Positions 32,361 to 40,742 of a stretch of DNA of 42,571 bases are shown piece by piece. How positions within the stretch are numbered: position 1 is the stretch's first letter; the number at the start of each line of letters is the position of its first letter. Both the position numbers and the translations under genes were made by a program. The stretch is from an uncultured Pelagibacteraceae bacterium (lineage in GTDB: Bacteria; Pseudomonadota; Alphaproteobacteria; Pelagibacterales; Pelagibacteraceae): contig CACBQD010000015.1 in the NCBI GenBank assembly GCA_902541285.1, positions 1-42,571 on the forward strand. The letters run 5' to 3'. Below the pieces are notes generated by a model. The model did not search any database. It was given only the letters and a program-made list of their open reading frames with translations, and was not told where the DNA came from.

Positions 32361-32951
32361 TTAATAATAAAATGTAGCTATGCAGCCTAATAAAAGCGCT
32401 GACATAACATAATTGAACCATTTAATAAATTTCTCATTTGTCGCGAATTTTCTCATAAATTTACCAATTAAAGTCCAAAATAAGATGCTAAATATAGCAA
32501 AAAAAAAGGCAGAAGTTAGGAGCCAGAAGGAATAAATAAAAAAGTTATCTCCAGATTCGATATAAGTTGATACTGCAATGATTGCAACGATTACTCCTTT
32601 AGGATTTAAGAATTGAAAAAGAAATGTTTCTATAAATTTTACAGGTTCAAGTTTTTCTTTTTGATTTGATGATTTAGAAAATGAAATTCTGTAAGCCAAG
32701 TAAACTAAAAATGCAGAGCCTGTAAAAACTAAAATTTTTTGAATTATTGGATATAATTTAAAAATGTTAATTAGCCCAAAATTGACTAAAGATAACATTG
32801 AAGTAAAACCAAATATAACACCTAACATTAGAGGTATAGTTTTTTTTACTCCATGATTAAAACCTGAATGAGATGCAACAATATTATTTGGACCAGGCGA
32901 ACAACTAGTAACAAAAAAAAATAAACTTAATGATAATAATTCTGGATGCAT
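32361..32951 (-). CDS. LysE-family amino-acid exporter
   Basis: This is a 196-aa inner-membrane protein with about six hydrophobic segments. The family N-terminus FFVTSCSPGPNNIVASHSGF (about 12-31) carries the conserved PGP(N) motif. A second conserved stretch is FLFQFLNPKGVIVAIIAVST (about 108-127). Members export amino acids or homoserine lactone-like compounds; the substrate here is unknown. It abuts csaA (no gap) and precedes acnA by 2 nt. Confidence 0.9.
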   Translation of the reverse strand: MHPELLSLSLFFFVTSCSPGPNNIVASHSGFNHGVKKTIPLMLGVIFGFTSMLSLVNFGLINIFKLYPIIQKILVFTGSAFLVYLAYRISFSKSSNQKEKLEPVKFIETFLFQFLNPKGVIVAIIAVSTYIESGDNFFIYSFWLLTSAFFFAIFSILFWTLIGKFMRKFATNEKFIKWFNYVMSALLLGCIATFYY

Positions 32952-33293
32952 TTAAGCAATCGGTAATCCATTCTCTGCTTCTTGAGATGGATGAACTAAA
33001 GTTACTCTACCCTCTACATCTATAGCTCCAAGAATTAATACTTGCGAAACAACTCCAGCAATATTTTTTTCTGCAAAATTACAAACACCGATTACTTGTT
33101 TTCCTTTAAGATTCTCTTCATTATAATAATGAGTAATTTGAGCTGAAGATTGTTTTATCCCTATCTTTTCTCCAAAATCAACTTCTACAACTAATGAAGG
33201 TTTTCTTGCTTTTTCATTTTTTCTTACAGAAATAATTGTTCCCAATCTAATATCTACTTTATCAAAATCTTCATACGTAATTTGTTCTTTCAT
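32952..33293 (-). CDS. csaA: CsaA-like tRNA-binding domain protein
   Basis: This 113-aa OB-fold protein of the tRNA_bind family has FDKVDIRLGTIISVRKNEKA near the start, KPSLVVEVDFGEKIGIKQSSAQ in the middle and CNFAEKNIAGVVSQVLILGA near the end, and is the length of CsaA. CsaA has been described as a secretion-related chaperone and tRNA binder. There is no visible ribosome binding site, and a -10-like element lies only 6 nt upstream of the ATG, so its mRNA may be leaderless. It is the first gene of the long minus-strand run. Confidence 0.9.
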   Translation of the reverse strand: MKEQITYEDFDKVDIRLGTIISVRKNEKARKPSLVVEVDFGEKIGIKQSSAQITHYYNEENLKGKQVIGVCNFAEKNIAGVVSQVLILGAIDVEGRVTLVHPSQEAENGLPIA

Positions 33294-33318
33294 AAATTTA
33301 ATATATAATGATTTGTAA
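33294..33318. promoter_or_regulatory. 25-bp divergent promoter with overlapping -10 elements (csaA / argE)
   Basis: A consensus TATAAT lies on the plus strand at 33304-33309, 9 nt before the argE ATG. On the minus strand TATATT covers 33305-33300, 6 nt before the csaA ATG. The two hexamers overlap. Transcription starting about 7 nt downstream of each would begin at or within 3 nt of the start codons, and neither gene has a ribosome binding site. The -35 regions would lie inside the opposite coding sequences. Confidence 0.6.
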
Positions 33319-34506
33319 ATGAGTACAGAAAATAATCCTGATAAAATTTATAAAGATTCGATACGAATATTGACAGATTTGATTGCTTTCAAAACTATTT
33401 CTGGAAACGATAATAATAGTCTCATTAATTATTGTGATGATATTTTAAAAAATTTAGGAGCAACTTCATTTAGAATTTTTGATGGAGATAAAAAAAGAGT
33501 TAATCTTTTTGCTTCTTTAAAATCTAAAAATGGAAATGGTAAAAAACCTATTATTCTTTCAGGTCATACAGATGTAGTCCCGGTTTCAAAAGGCTGGTCT
33601 ACTGATCCATTTGTTGCAACTATAAAAAATGAGAAATTATTTGGGAGAGGTTCTTGTGATATGAAAGGTTTTATTGCATGTGCTCTAGCATATGCTCCTG
33701 TATTTAGAGAAAATAATTTAGATAGAGATATTCACTTTTCATTTACATTCGATGAAGAAACTGCATGCATTGGTGCACCATTATTAATAAAAGAATTAAA
33801 AAAAAGAGATATTAAAGATGGAATTTGCATTATTGGTGAACCAACCAATATGAAAATCATTGATGCCCATAAAGGTATGAATGAATATACAGTTCACTTT
33901 GGAGGTTTAGCTGGTCATAGTTCTAAACCAGGCCAGGGTGTTAATGCAGTTGAATATGCATCGAGATATGTAAATAAATTATTAGAAATTAGATCAAAAC
34001 TAAAAGAAAGAGCTCCTAAAGATTGTATATTTAATCCACCATATTCTACATTATCAGTTGGTGGAGTTTCAGGTGGTATAGCTCATAATGTTATCGCTGA
34101 TAAATGTAAAGTTGAATGGGAAACTAGACCAGTGGTAAGAGAAGATGGAGATTTTGTAAATCAAATAATAGACGATTATGTTGATAAAGAATTATTGCCA
34201 GAAATGAAAAAAGTTTTTTCAGATGCTTATATTAAAAAAGAAATTATAGGCGAAGTAGTTGGATTTAATAGATTGAACGATTCTGAGGCTTGTGAATTTG
34301 TTTCTAGTATAACTGGTGACAATTCAAGAGAAGCTGTTTCATTTGGAACAGAGGCTGGACTCTTTCAAGAAGTTGGTATTAGCACTGTAGTTTGTGGACC
34401 AGGCTCGATTGAACAGGCTCATAAAATTGATGAATATATAGAACTTAATGAATTAAAGAAATGTCTAGACTTTTTAAAAGGTGTAAAAGATAAATCTATA
34501 AATTAA
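33319..34506 (+). CDS. argE: Acetylornithine deacetylase (M20 family)
   Basis: This 395-aa zinc amidohydrolase has LSGHTDVVPVSKGWSTDPF (about 89-107), the metal-binding stretch LFGRGSCDMKGFIACALAYA, FDEETACIGA with the catalytic glutamate pair, and GPGSIEQAHKIDEYI with the last metal histidine. This is the ArgE/DapE layout with a dimerisation domain in the middle (GLAGHSSKPGQGVNA). It removes the acetyl group from N-acetylornithine in arginine synthesis. Related M20 deacylases act on other N-acyl amino acids; nearby agmatinase and aldehyde dehydrogenase genes suggest arginine or polyamine context. Its stop TAA shares TTAA with the opposing aldehyde dehydrogenase stop. Confidence 0.88.
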   Translation: MSTENNPDKIYKDSIRILTDLIAFKTISGNDNNSLINYCDDILKNLGATSFRIFDGDKKRVNLFASLKSKNGNGKKPIILSGHTDVVPVSKGWSTDPFVATIKNEKLFGRGSCDMKGFIACALAYAPVFRENNLDRDIHFSFTFDEETACIGAPLLIKELKKRDIKDGICIIGEPTNMKIIDAHKGMNEYTVHFGGLAGHSSKPGQGVNAVEYASRYVNKLLEIRSKLKERAPKDCIFNPPYSTLSVGGVSGGIAHNVIADKCKVEWETRPVVREDGDFVNQIIDDYVDKELLPEMKKVFSDAYIKKEIIGEVVGFNRLNDSEACEFVSSITGDNSREAVSFGTEAGLFQEVGISTVVCGPGSIEQAHKIDEYIELNELKKCLDFLKGVKDKSIN

Positions 34507-35936
34507 TTCCAACCACCTACAGATTTAACTTCTAAAAATTCAAGCAATCCCTCTTTACCTGCTTCCCTTCCAATTCCAGAATGTTTGAAACCTCCAAAAG
34601 GTGCATCAACTGCAATACCAGCACCATTTACATCAACCATTCCAGATCTAAGTTTTCTGGCAACTCTTTGTACTTTTTCCTTATCTTGAGTTTGGATATA
34701 GTTTGTTAATCCATAATCAGTATCATTTGCAATTTTAATTGCCTCTTCTTCAGTTTCAAATGGAATAACAGATAAAACAGGACCAAATATTTCTGTTTTT
34801 GCAATTTCCATTTCATTTTTTACATCTACAAAAACTGTCGGTTTTACATAATAGCCATCATTTAATCCGTTTGGTTTTCCAATTCCACCTGCAACTAATT
34901 TTGCTCCTTCATCTATTCCTTTTTGAATTAAACCTTGAATTTTATTGAATTGAGTTTCAGAAATTACAGGACCAATATGCTCTCCACTTTTGTTTGGATC
35001 ATCTACTTTAAATTCATTTGCATATTTTCTCAGTCTTTCTATCGCTTCATTATATATTGACTTTTCAACAAGCATTCTTGTAGGAGCATTACATGATTGT
35101 CCTGAATTTCTAAAACATCTAAATGCACCTCTTTCTATTGCTTCAGCATCAGCATCTTCAAATATAATATTTGCACCTTTTCCTCCTAGCTCCAAACTTA
35201 CTCTTTTAAAGTCCTTTGCGGCATTTTGAGAAATTAAAGCCCCTGCTCTCGTAGAGCCGGTGAATGAAATCATATTTACATCTGGATGACTTGTTAATGC
35301 ATCTCCAGTTATTTCCCCATCTCCATTTACTAAATTAAAAACACCTTTCGGAAATTTTGCTTCATCTATTAACTCAGCTATGATCATTGCCGATAAAGGT
35401 GCTAGTTCCGAAGGTTTTAAAATCATAGTACAGCCAGAGGCCAATGCAGGAATGACTTTTAAAGTAACTTGATTTATTGGCCAGTTCCACGGTGTTATTA
35501 ATGCACACACACCTTTAGGCTCGTATATTATTCTTTGATTTTTTGCATGATCTCCCAAAGGTTTTTCGAATTCAAATTCTTTTAGATAACGAATAAATGA
35601 TTTTGTATGACTCGCACCAGTTCCTGTTTGTAGTTTTGACGCAAAGTCTTTTGGTGCTCCCATTTCTTGAATAATTGCATCTGTAATATCATTCCATCTT
35701 TTTTTATATAATGAATAAAAAACTTCTAATAATGACAATCTTTCTTCTTTAGAGGTAAATCCCCAGGTTTTAAAAGCTTCTTTAGCTGCTAAAACTGCAT
35801 CATTTATATCCTCCTTACTGCCTAAAGAAATTACTGCACAATTTTTTTCTGTTGCTGGATTTATGACCTCAATATCTTTTGGGTTTTTTGGGGGAACCCA
35901 TGAACCATTAATATAAAAATTTCTCTTTTCAATCAT
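34503..35936 (-). CDS. NAD(P)-dependent aldehyde dehydrogenase
   Basis: This 477-aa ALDH superfamily enzyme has ITPWNWPINQVTLKVIPALA (about 138-157), ISFTGSTRAGALIS, LELGGKGANIIFEDAD with the general-base glutamate, and FRNSGQSCNAPTRM with catalytic Cys near residue 280. EIFGPVLSVIPFETEEEA and FGGFKHSGIGREAGKEGL complete the family pattern. It is encoded 20 nt after the agmatinase-family gene on the same strand. A role in oxidising an aldehyde from guanidino- or polyamine breakdown (4-aminobutyraldehyde, 4-guanidinobutyraldehyde) is plausible but inferred from the neighbour only. Confidence 0.9.
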   Translation of the reverse strand: MIEKRNFYINGSWVPPKNPKDIEVINPATEKNCAVISLGSKEDINDAVLAAKEAFKTWGFTSKEERLSLLEVFYSLYKKRWNDITDAIIQEMGAPKDFASKLQTGTGASHTKSFIRYLKEFEFEKPLGDHAKNQRIIYEPKGVCALITPWNWPINQVTLKVIPALASGCTMILKPSELAPLSAMIIAELIDEAKFPKGVFNLVNGDGEITGDALTSHPDVNMISFTGSTRAGALISQNAAKDFKRVSLELGGKGANIIFEDADAEAIERGAFRCFRNSGQSCNAPTRMLVEKSIYNEAIERLRKYANEFKVDDPNKSGEHIGPVISETQFNKIQGLIQKGIDEGAKLVAGGIGKPNGLNDGYYVKPTVFVDVKNEMEIAKTEIFGPVLSVIPFETEEEAIKIANDTDYGLTNYIQTQDKEKVQRVARKLRSGMVDVNGAGIAVDAPFGGFKHSGIGREAGKEGLLEFLEVKSVGGWN

Positions 35937-35956
35937 GCGCGCAAATTATCCTTTCT

Positions 35957-36910
35957 TCATGATTTTGCAAATAAATTTGTTAATTCATAAACAATTGTTG
36001 CTGCAGCTAGAGAGGTTACTTCTGCATGGTCATAAGCAGGCGCAACTTCAACTACATCTGCAGAAATCAAATTTAAGCCTGATAAACCCCTGAGGACGTT
36101 TACCATTTCTCTTGTGGTCATTCCTGCAATTTCAGGTGTTCCTGTGCCTGGTGCAAATGCTGGATCTAATACATCAATATCAATGGACAAATATAATGCA
36201 TTATCACCTACTCTATTTTTTATTCTTTCAACAATTTTATCAATTCCTTCTGTTTGAAATTCATCACAATGAATAATTTTAAATCCAAAGCTTTCATCAT
36301 TTTTTATATCATCTCTGCTATAAAGTGGACCTCTTATACCTACATGCATAGAGGCATCATCTAAAAATAAATTTTCCTCACGAGCTCTTCTAAATGGAGT
36401 GCCATGCGTATATGGTGCTCCAAAGTAGGTATCCCAGGTATCTAAATGGGCATCAAAATGAACAAGTGATACGGGTCCATTATTCTTTTTATTGGCTGCT
36501 CTAAGTAAAGGCACAGCAATTGTGTGATCTCCTCCAAGGCTTATTATTCCTCCAACTTTACTTAATAAATCGGTTGCTCCTACTTCAATTTGTTTGATGG
36601 CTTCATCAATATTAAATGGATTGCAAGTAATGTCACCTGCATCTGCAACTTGTTGTACTCTGAATGGTTCTACATCATAATTAGGATGATAATTAGTCCT
36701 TAAATGTCTTGATGCTTGTCTAATACTTTGTGGGCCAAATCTTGCACCTGGTCTATAACTAGTTCCTGAATCAAATGGAACTCCGACAATAGCAACATCA
36801 CAACTTTCTACATCTCTTAGCTCAGGTAATCTTGCAAATGTAGAAGGGCCTGCATATCTTGGCACATCTGTGCCACTAACAGGCTGAATAGGTTTTTTAG
36901 ACTTTGTCAT
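35957..36910 (-). CDS. speB: Agmatinase/ureohydrolase family protein
   Basis: This 317-aa dinuclear-manganese ureohydrolase has metal motifs ISLGGDHTIAVPLLRAA (about 122-138), LVHFDAHLDTWD, and SIDIDVLDPAFAPGTGTPE with the characteristic DxDxxDP. It hydrolyses a guanidino compound to an amine and urea. Agmatine is the default substrate, but guanidinobutyrate or guanidinopropionate hydrolases look alike at this level. The ATG overlaps the stop of a small upstream ORF (ATGA at 36910-36907), which suggests coupled translation. An aldehyde dehydrogenase gene follows. Confidence 0.88.
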   Translation of the reverse strand: MTKSKKPIQPVSGTDVPRYAGPSTFARLPELRDVESCDVAIVGVPFDSGTSYRPGARFGPQSIRQASRHLRTNYHPNYDVEPFRVQQVADAGDITCNPFNIDEAIKQIEVGATDLLSKVGGIISLGGDHTIAVPLLRAANKKNNGPVSLVHFDAHLDTWDTYFGAPYTHGTPFRRAREENLFLDDASMHVGIRGPLYSRDDIKNDESFGFKIIHCDEFQTEGIDKIVERIKNRVGDNALYLSIDIDVLDPAFAPGTGTPEIAGMTTREMVNVLRGLSGLNLISADVVEVAPAYDHAEVTSLAAATIVYELTNLFAKS

Positions 36911-37041
36911 TTTAGTAATAAGAATATTATTAGAATGATCCAGAAGAAGGGATAATAAAAATATATGTATTTTTTTGCAAACATTTTAGGCACTGACTCG
37001 TGATCTCTATTAATATTTTTTTTTCTTTTTCTTTTTTTCAT
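36907..37041 (-). CDS. Possible 44-aa small membrane peptide overlapping the speB start
   Basis: An ATG at 37041-37039 opens a 44-codon frame: a highly basic N-terminus (MKKRKRKKNINRDHESVPK), then an aromatic stretch FAKKYIYFYYPFFW and a hydrophobic C-terminal run IILIIFLLLK. AGGA lies 8 nt before the ATG, an ideal ribosome-binding spacing. The TGA stop overlaps the speB ATG as ATGA. These two features favour translation, either as a functional peptide or as a coupled leader for speB. The poly(A) start and hydrophobic end could also arise by chance in AT-rich DNA. I do not recognise a family. Confidence 0.45.
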   Translation of the reverse strand: MKKRKRKKNINRDHESVPKMFAKKYIYFYYPFFWIILIIFLLLK

Positions 37042-37094
37042 TAAATAAATCCTATCACATTCATATTATATCTAATATCATCAAAATAATTAAA

Positions 37095-37826
37095 ATGAGA
37101 TATATTATATTAATATTTATATTATTTTTTAACTTTTCTTATGTAAAAGCAGATGCAATATATAATTTAATTAAAATCCCAAATTTAGAAGTTCATAAAG
37201 TTGATGATGTTAATGGTATCAAATATTTGGCATCAAAAAGAGGTTTTGTTATAGGTGATACAAATAATATTAAATGTAACGGCATAAATAATAGTGATTT
37301 GGATCGTGAATTTAATACAGTTCAAAATAATCTGAAACATTATAACTCAGATTTCTTAAGGAAAATAAATTTGAAATTTGTAGTTCTTTGCAAAAACTTG
37401 GAAATTTCAGGCATTAATACAGGAGGTATACCAGATAATAAATTCAGGACTTTAATCTTAGACTTAACATTTAACCAAAACTATTTCGAAAGAATGATCC
37501 ATCATGAAATATTTCATATGATTGACAACAGTTTTCCAGAGCTTTTTGAAAAAAATAAGTGGAGCGAACTTAATAATAAAGATTTTTCATACGCAGAATG
37601 TTCTACATGCACTGATTTATTAGGTTTAGATTTAGAAATTACGAAAGGCTTTTTAACAGAATATTCAATGAGCACAGCTGAAGAAGATATGGCTGAAATT
37701 TATTCATTATTAAAAACAAACTTTAAAGAAATAGATTTATTAATTAAAAAAGATAATATTTTAACTAAGAAGAAAAATTTTTTAATTAATGGTCTTAAGG
37801 AAATAGATGAAAAGTTTATTTTTTGA
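37095..37826 (+). CDS. Secreted putative zinc metalloprotease-like protein
   Basis: This 243-aa protein has a signal peptide (1-21, ending VKADA). A HExxH motif, His137-Glu138-x-x-His141, occurs in MIHHEIFHMIDNSF. A likely third ligand is in the helix TAEEDMAEIYSLL (Glu197 or Glu201), a gluzincin-like arrangement. There is a possible disulphide or metal pair in ECSTCTDLL. I do not recognise a named family; it is best called a peptidase-MA-like secreted protein. The stop codon TGA is followed directly by the ATG of a membrane-anchored cyclophilin, so the two are probably made together and act in the periplasm. The upstream intergenic region is 184 nt with a long T-rich tract. Confidence 0.72.
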   Translation: MRYIILIFILFFNFSYVKADAIYNLIKIPNLEVHKVDDVNGIKYLASKRGFVIGDTNNIKCNGINNSDLDREFNTVQNNLKHYNSDFLRKINLKFVVLCKNLEISGINTGGIPDNKFRTLILDLTFNQNYFERMIHHEIFHMIDNSFPELFEKNKWSELNNKDFSYAECSTCTDLLGLDLEITKGFLTEYSMSTAEEDMAEIYSLLKTNFKEIDLLIKKDNILTKKKNFLINGLKEIDEKFIF

Positions 37827-38474
37827 ATGATAAAAAAAATTAAAGCATCGCTATCTGAAAAAATATTATTTATTTTTCTTATTCTGCTGATTATTTTAAC
37901 TCTAGGTTCTTTTTATATATTAAATAATAAATGTCTTTTTGTAAAAAAAATCGATTTAAATAACATCGATTTTAAAGATAAAAAGAATATTGCAATTATG
38001 GAAGTTGAATGTGGTAACGTTCTAATAGAATTAGATCCTAAAATTGCACCTAAAGCTGTAAATCGATTTAAGAAGTTAATAAATAAAGGTTCGTATAATG
38101 GTTCAGCTTTTTATCGAGTAATAGAAAATACTTTAATACAAGCTGGAGATATTGAATATGGGAATGTATCTAATCTAAATTATTCTAAAGTAGGAACTGG
38201 TAAGTCTGGTTTAGGAACAATTAAATCTGAGCTTAGTAGTAATTTTTTATTTAATGCTGGCTCTGTGGCTTTTGCTAGGAAAGATCAATTCGACACAGAA
38301 GATAGTGAATTTTTTATTACTTTAATAGATATACCAATATATCAAAGTGAATATACTCCAATTGGAAGAGTAATTGCAGGGATGGACTCTTTAAAAAAAA
38401 TTAAAGCAGGAAATAAATCAACCTATGTATTAAAGCCTGATTATATTAAAAATCTAAAGTTATTAGTTAACTAG
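37827..38474 (+). CDS. Membrane-anchored cyclophilin-type peptidyl-prolyl isomerase
   Basis: This 215-aa protein has an N-terminal membrane anchor (about 12-32, ILFIFLILLIILTLGSFYI) followed by a periplasmic cyclophilin domain. Family motifs are VECGNVLIELDPKIAPKAVN, GSAFYRVIENTLIQAGD (RVI and Q-GD), AGSVAFARKDQFDTEDSEFF and YTPIGRVIAGMDSLKKI. SEFFI replaces the usual SQFFI, and the arginine of FYRVI is kept. It accelerates proline isomerisation during periplasmic folding. The gene abuts the metalloprotease-like gene and its last 12 nt overlap the converging beta-oxidation gene. Confidence 0.9.
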   Translation: MIKKIKASLSEKILFIFLILLIILTLGSFYILNNKCLFVKKIDLNNIDFKDKKNIAIMEVECGNVLIELDPKIAPKAVNRFKKLINKGSYNGSAFYRVIENTLIQAGDIEYGNVSNLNYSKVGTGKSGLGTIKSELSSNFLFNAGSVAFARKDQFDTEDSEFFITLIDIPIYQSEYTPIGRVIAGMDSLKKIKAGNKSTYVLKPDYIKNLKLLVN

Positions 38475-40685
38475 AGGTTTTCCAGTTGATAATGTGTGTT
38501 TAATTCTATCTTGGGTTTTACTTGTCTCAATTAATTTCATGAAAGCATCTAACTCTAATTTAAACAACTGATCTTCTGTGAGCGTTTTATCTATAGTTGT
38601 ATCACCACCACTTAAAACATTTGCTAGCTCTGTTCCAACCATCATTCCATGATCTAATATAATTTTATCGTTATACAGTTTTTCTAACATACCAACCATT
38701 TTGTCTTTTAAAGATTTGCCAGATAAATTAAATGTGCATTCTTTTGGAGGAGTAAATTCTTTATTTTGATCCAAAATTTTTCTAGCTTCATTTAATAAAC
38801 TATTTCTGCTCATAATTTTTTTATTTTCAGGGATTAAATACTTTAGAGGTTCAGCTTCTACTGGAGATGTTGCAGTTTTTGCATAACCAATGATATCAAA
38901 AACTTTTAAAGGTGCAAAATCTGGATCATTTTTTGCCTCGTCTGTTTGAGACCATCTCCATAACATTTCTTTACATCCTCCTCCAGCTGGAACTAAACCA
39001 ACCAATGTTTCAACTAATCCAACAACAATATTTGTATGGGAAGCAACAAAGTTACTTTGAACTAAAACTTCAAAACCGCCTCCAAGTGTAAGACCTGATG
39101 GTGCTGAAACGACTGGAAATTTTGAGTATTTTAAGTGTTTGCATGTTTCTTGAAAATAACCAACAAATTTTTCTATTGATTTAAAGTCACCTTTATCTGC
39201 AAAATTCATAGTATATGTTAAATTAACACCAGCAGAAAACTGCATACTTTCATTAATAATAATCAATGGTTTATCTGTAGCGTTTTTTAAAGAGTCCATT
39301 GAGTCATAATCCAAAGCGTTTGCTTTAGTTGTAAATTCGACAATGTTAAATTCAGGAAATCTGTAAATTTCAGCAGAATTATTTTTATCAAGTTTAAGGG
39401 CTCTTGGTTTAATTTTTCCTAAAGTTTCAATTTCAGTATATTGTTGTCTCTCACCATAAAAATTTTCGTCTTTGGATTTTGATAAATTTTCTAAAAATTT
39501 ATTTCCCTCAAAATTATCAATTTTTTGAAAAAAATTATTTACTCCAATTTCTTTTAACATTTCAAAAGGCCCTCTAGACCAATTGAAGCCAAGTCTCATT
39601 GCTTCATCGATGTCGTTAAACTTATCTGTAATACCTGGAACTAATGAAGAGGAATATTTTATTATTTTAGAAATTACTGACCAAGCATAATCTCCATATT
39701 TATCTCCACGATTAATTAATTTTTTTAAATCAACTTTTTCAGATTTAATATCTATTTTTTTTGAGGGAGAATATTCCCCAGTTTCAAGATTGATGGCCTC
39801 TAAAATTTTCTTACCACCCTCCTTATTCATTCTATAAAATCCACCTTTTCCTTTTCTACCAGTATATCCAGTTTCTATTAATTTTTTTACAAGTGGCATT
39901 TCTCTTGCCACAGGTTGAAATGGATCACTTTCAGGTAACTCTTTAATAAAACTTTTTAATACATCTGCCATTAAATCAATACCAATTAGGTCATACAATC
40001 CAAATACTCCAGTTTTAGGTATACCCATTGGTCTACCAAAGACAGCATCAGCCTCTTCTACACTGAGTTTCATATTAAATGCTTCCGTCATTGCAATTTG
40101 CATTGCATAAACTCCAATTCTATTACCTAAAAATCCCGGAGTGTCATTACAGATAATTGCACCTTTACCTAAGTCTATTTCACAAAAGTCTTTTAAAAGT
40201 TTAACTTTATCTAAATCACTTTCATTACTTTTTACTATTTCCAGTAAATCCATGTATCTAACAGGGTTAAAGAAGTGAGTTATGCAAAAATCCTTTTTGT
40301 CTTGATCAGATAATTTTTCTGATAGAACGCTTATTGGAATAGATGAAGTATTAGATGAAACAACAGATTCTTTTTTTCTATGTTTAAAAATTTTTTCATA
40401 GATATTATGTTTTATATCAATTCTTTCTACAACAGCTTCTACAATCCAATCTGCATTCGAAACCACATCAAAGTTTTCTTCAATGTTTCCAACGTGGATA
40501 TTGTCTAATTTTGATTTATCTATCAATAAAGGAGGTCTAGATTTTCCTATTCTCTCTTTAGCCTTTTGACTAATTTCTGTAGTCAAATCCAACAAAGTGA
40601 CAGGAACATTTGCGTTACATAAATGTGCAGCTATACCGCTCCCCATTGTTCCAGAACCAATTACAACTACATTATTTATTTTCAT
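38463..40685 (-). CDS. Bifunctional 3-hydroxyacyl-CoA dehydrogenase / enoyl-CoA hydratase (dehydrogenase first)
   Basis: This 740-aa beta-oxidation enzyme starts with the NAD-binding loop VVVIGSGTMGSGIAAHLCNA (6-25), followed by SNTSSIPISVLSEKL and HFFNPVRYMDLLEIV of the 3-hydroxyacyl-CoA dehydrogenase. The dehydrogenase C-terminal domain includes NDTPGFLGNRIG. The crotonase-type domain occupies the C-terminal part (from about 430), with FSAGVNLTYTM and APSGLTLGGGFEVLVQSN. The domain order is opposite to E. coli FadB and like Bacillus FadN. It probably oxidises fatty-acyl-CoA chains or branched acids. It is preceded by 57 nt with a TATAAG near the ATG. Confidence 0.9.
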   Translation of the reverse strand: MKINNVVVIGSGTMGSGIAAHLCNANVPVTLLDLTTEISQKAKERIGKSRPPLLIDKSKLDNIHVGNIEENFDVVSNADWIVEAVVERIDIKHNIYEKIFKHRKKESVVSSNTSSIPISVLSEKLSDQDKKDFCITHFFNPVRYMDLLEIVKSNESDLDKVKLLKDFCEIDLGKGAIICNDTPGFLGNRIGVYAMQIAMTEAFNMKLSVEEADAVFGRPMGIPKTGVFGLYDLIGIDLMADVLKSFIKELPESDPFQPVAREMPLVKKLIETGYTGRKGKGGFYRMNKEGGKKILEAINLETGEYSPSKKIDIKSEKVDLKKLINRGDKYGDYAWSVISKIIKYSSSLVPGITDKFNDIDEAMRLGFNWSRGPFEMLKEIGVNNFFQKIDNFEGNKFLENLSKSKDENFYGERQQYTEIETLGKIKPRALKLDKNNSAEIYRFPEFNIVEFTTKANALDYDSMDSLKNATDKPLIIINESMQFSAGVNLTYTMNFADKGDFKSIEKFVGYFQETCKHLKYSKFPVVSAPSGLTLGGGFEVLVQSNFVASHTNIVVGLVETLVGLVPAGGGCKEMLWRWSQTDEAKNDPDFAPLKVFDIIGYAKTATSPVEAEPLKYLIPENKKIMSRNSLLNEARKILDQNKEFTPPKECTFNLSGKSLKDKMVGMLEKLYNDKIILDHGMMVGTELANVLSGGDTTIDKTLTEDQLFKLELDAFMKLIETSKTQDRIKHTLSTGKPLVN

Positions 40686-40742
40686 AAAGAGGGTTTCTTA
40701 TATTAAATTGAGACTGAGTAGGAAATAAAATAAATGTCATAA

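Noticed and set aside
32359..32421. N-terminal extension of acnA by 21 residues
   Set aside because: It would overlap the LysE-type gene by 61 nt and looks unlike aconitase; the ATG at 32358 fits the 2-nt gap.
37011..37038. T-rich tract between speB and the metalloprotease-like gene, considered as a terminator
   Set aside because: There is no preceding GC stem on either strand, and the surrounding genes diverge, so no terminator is expected.
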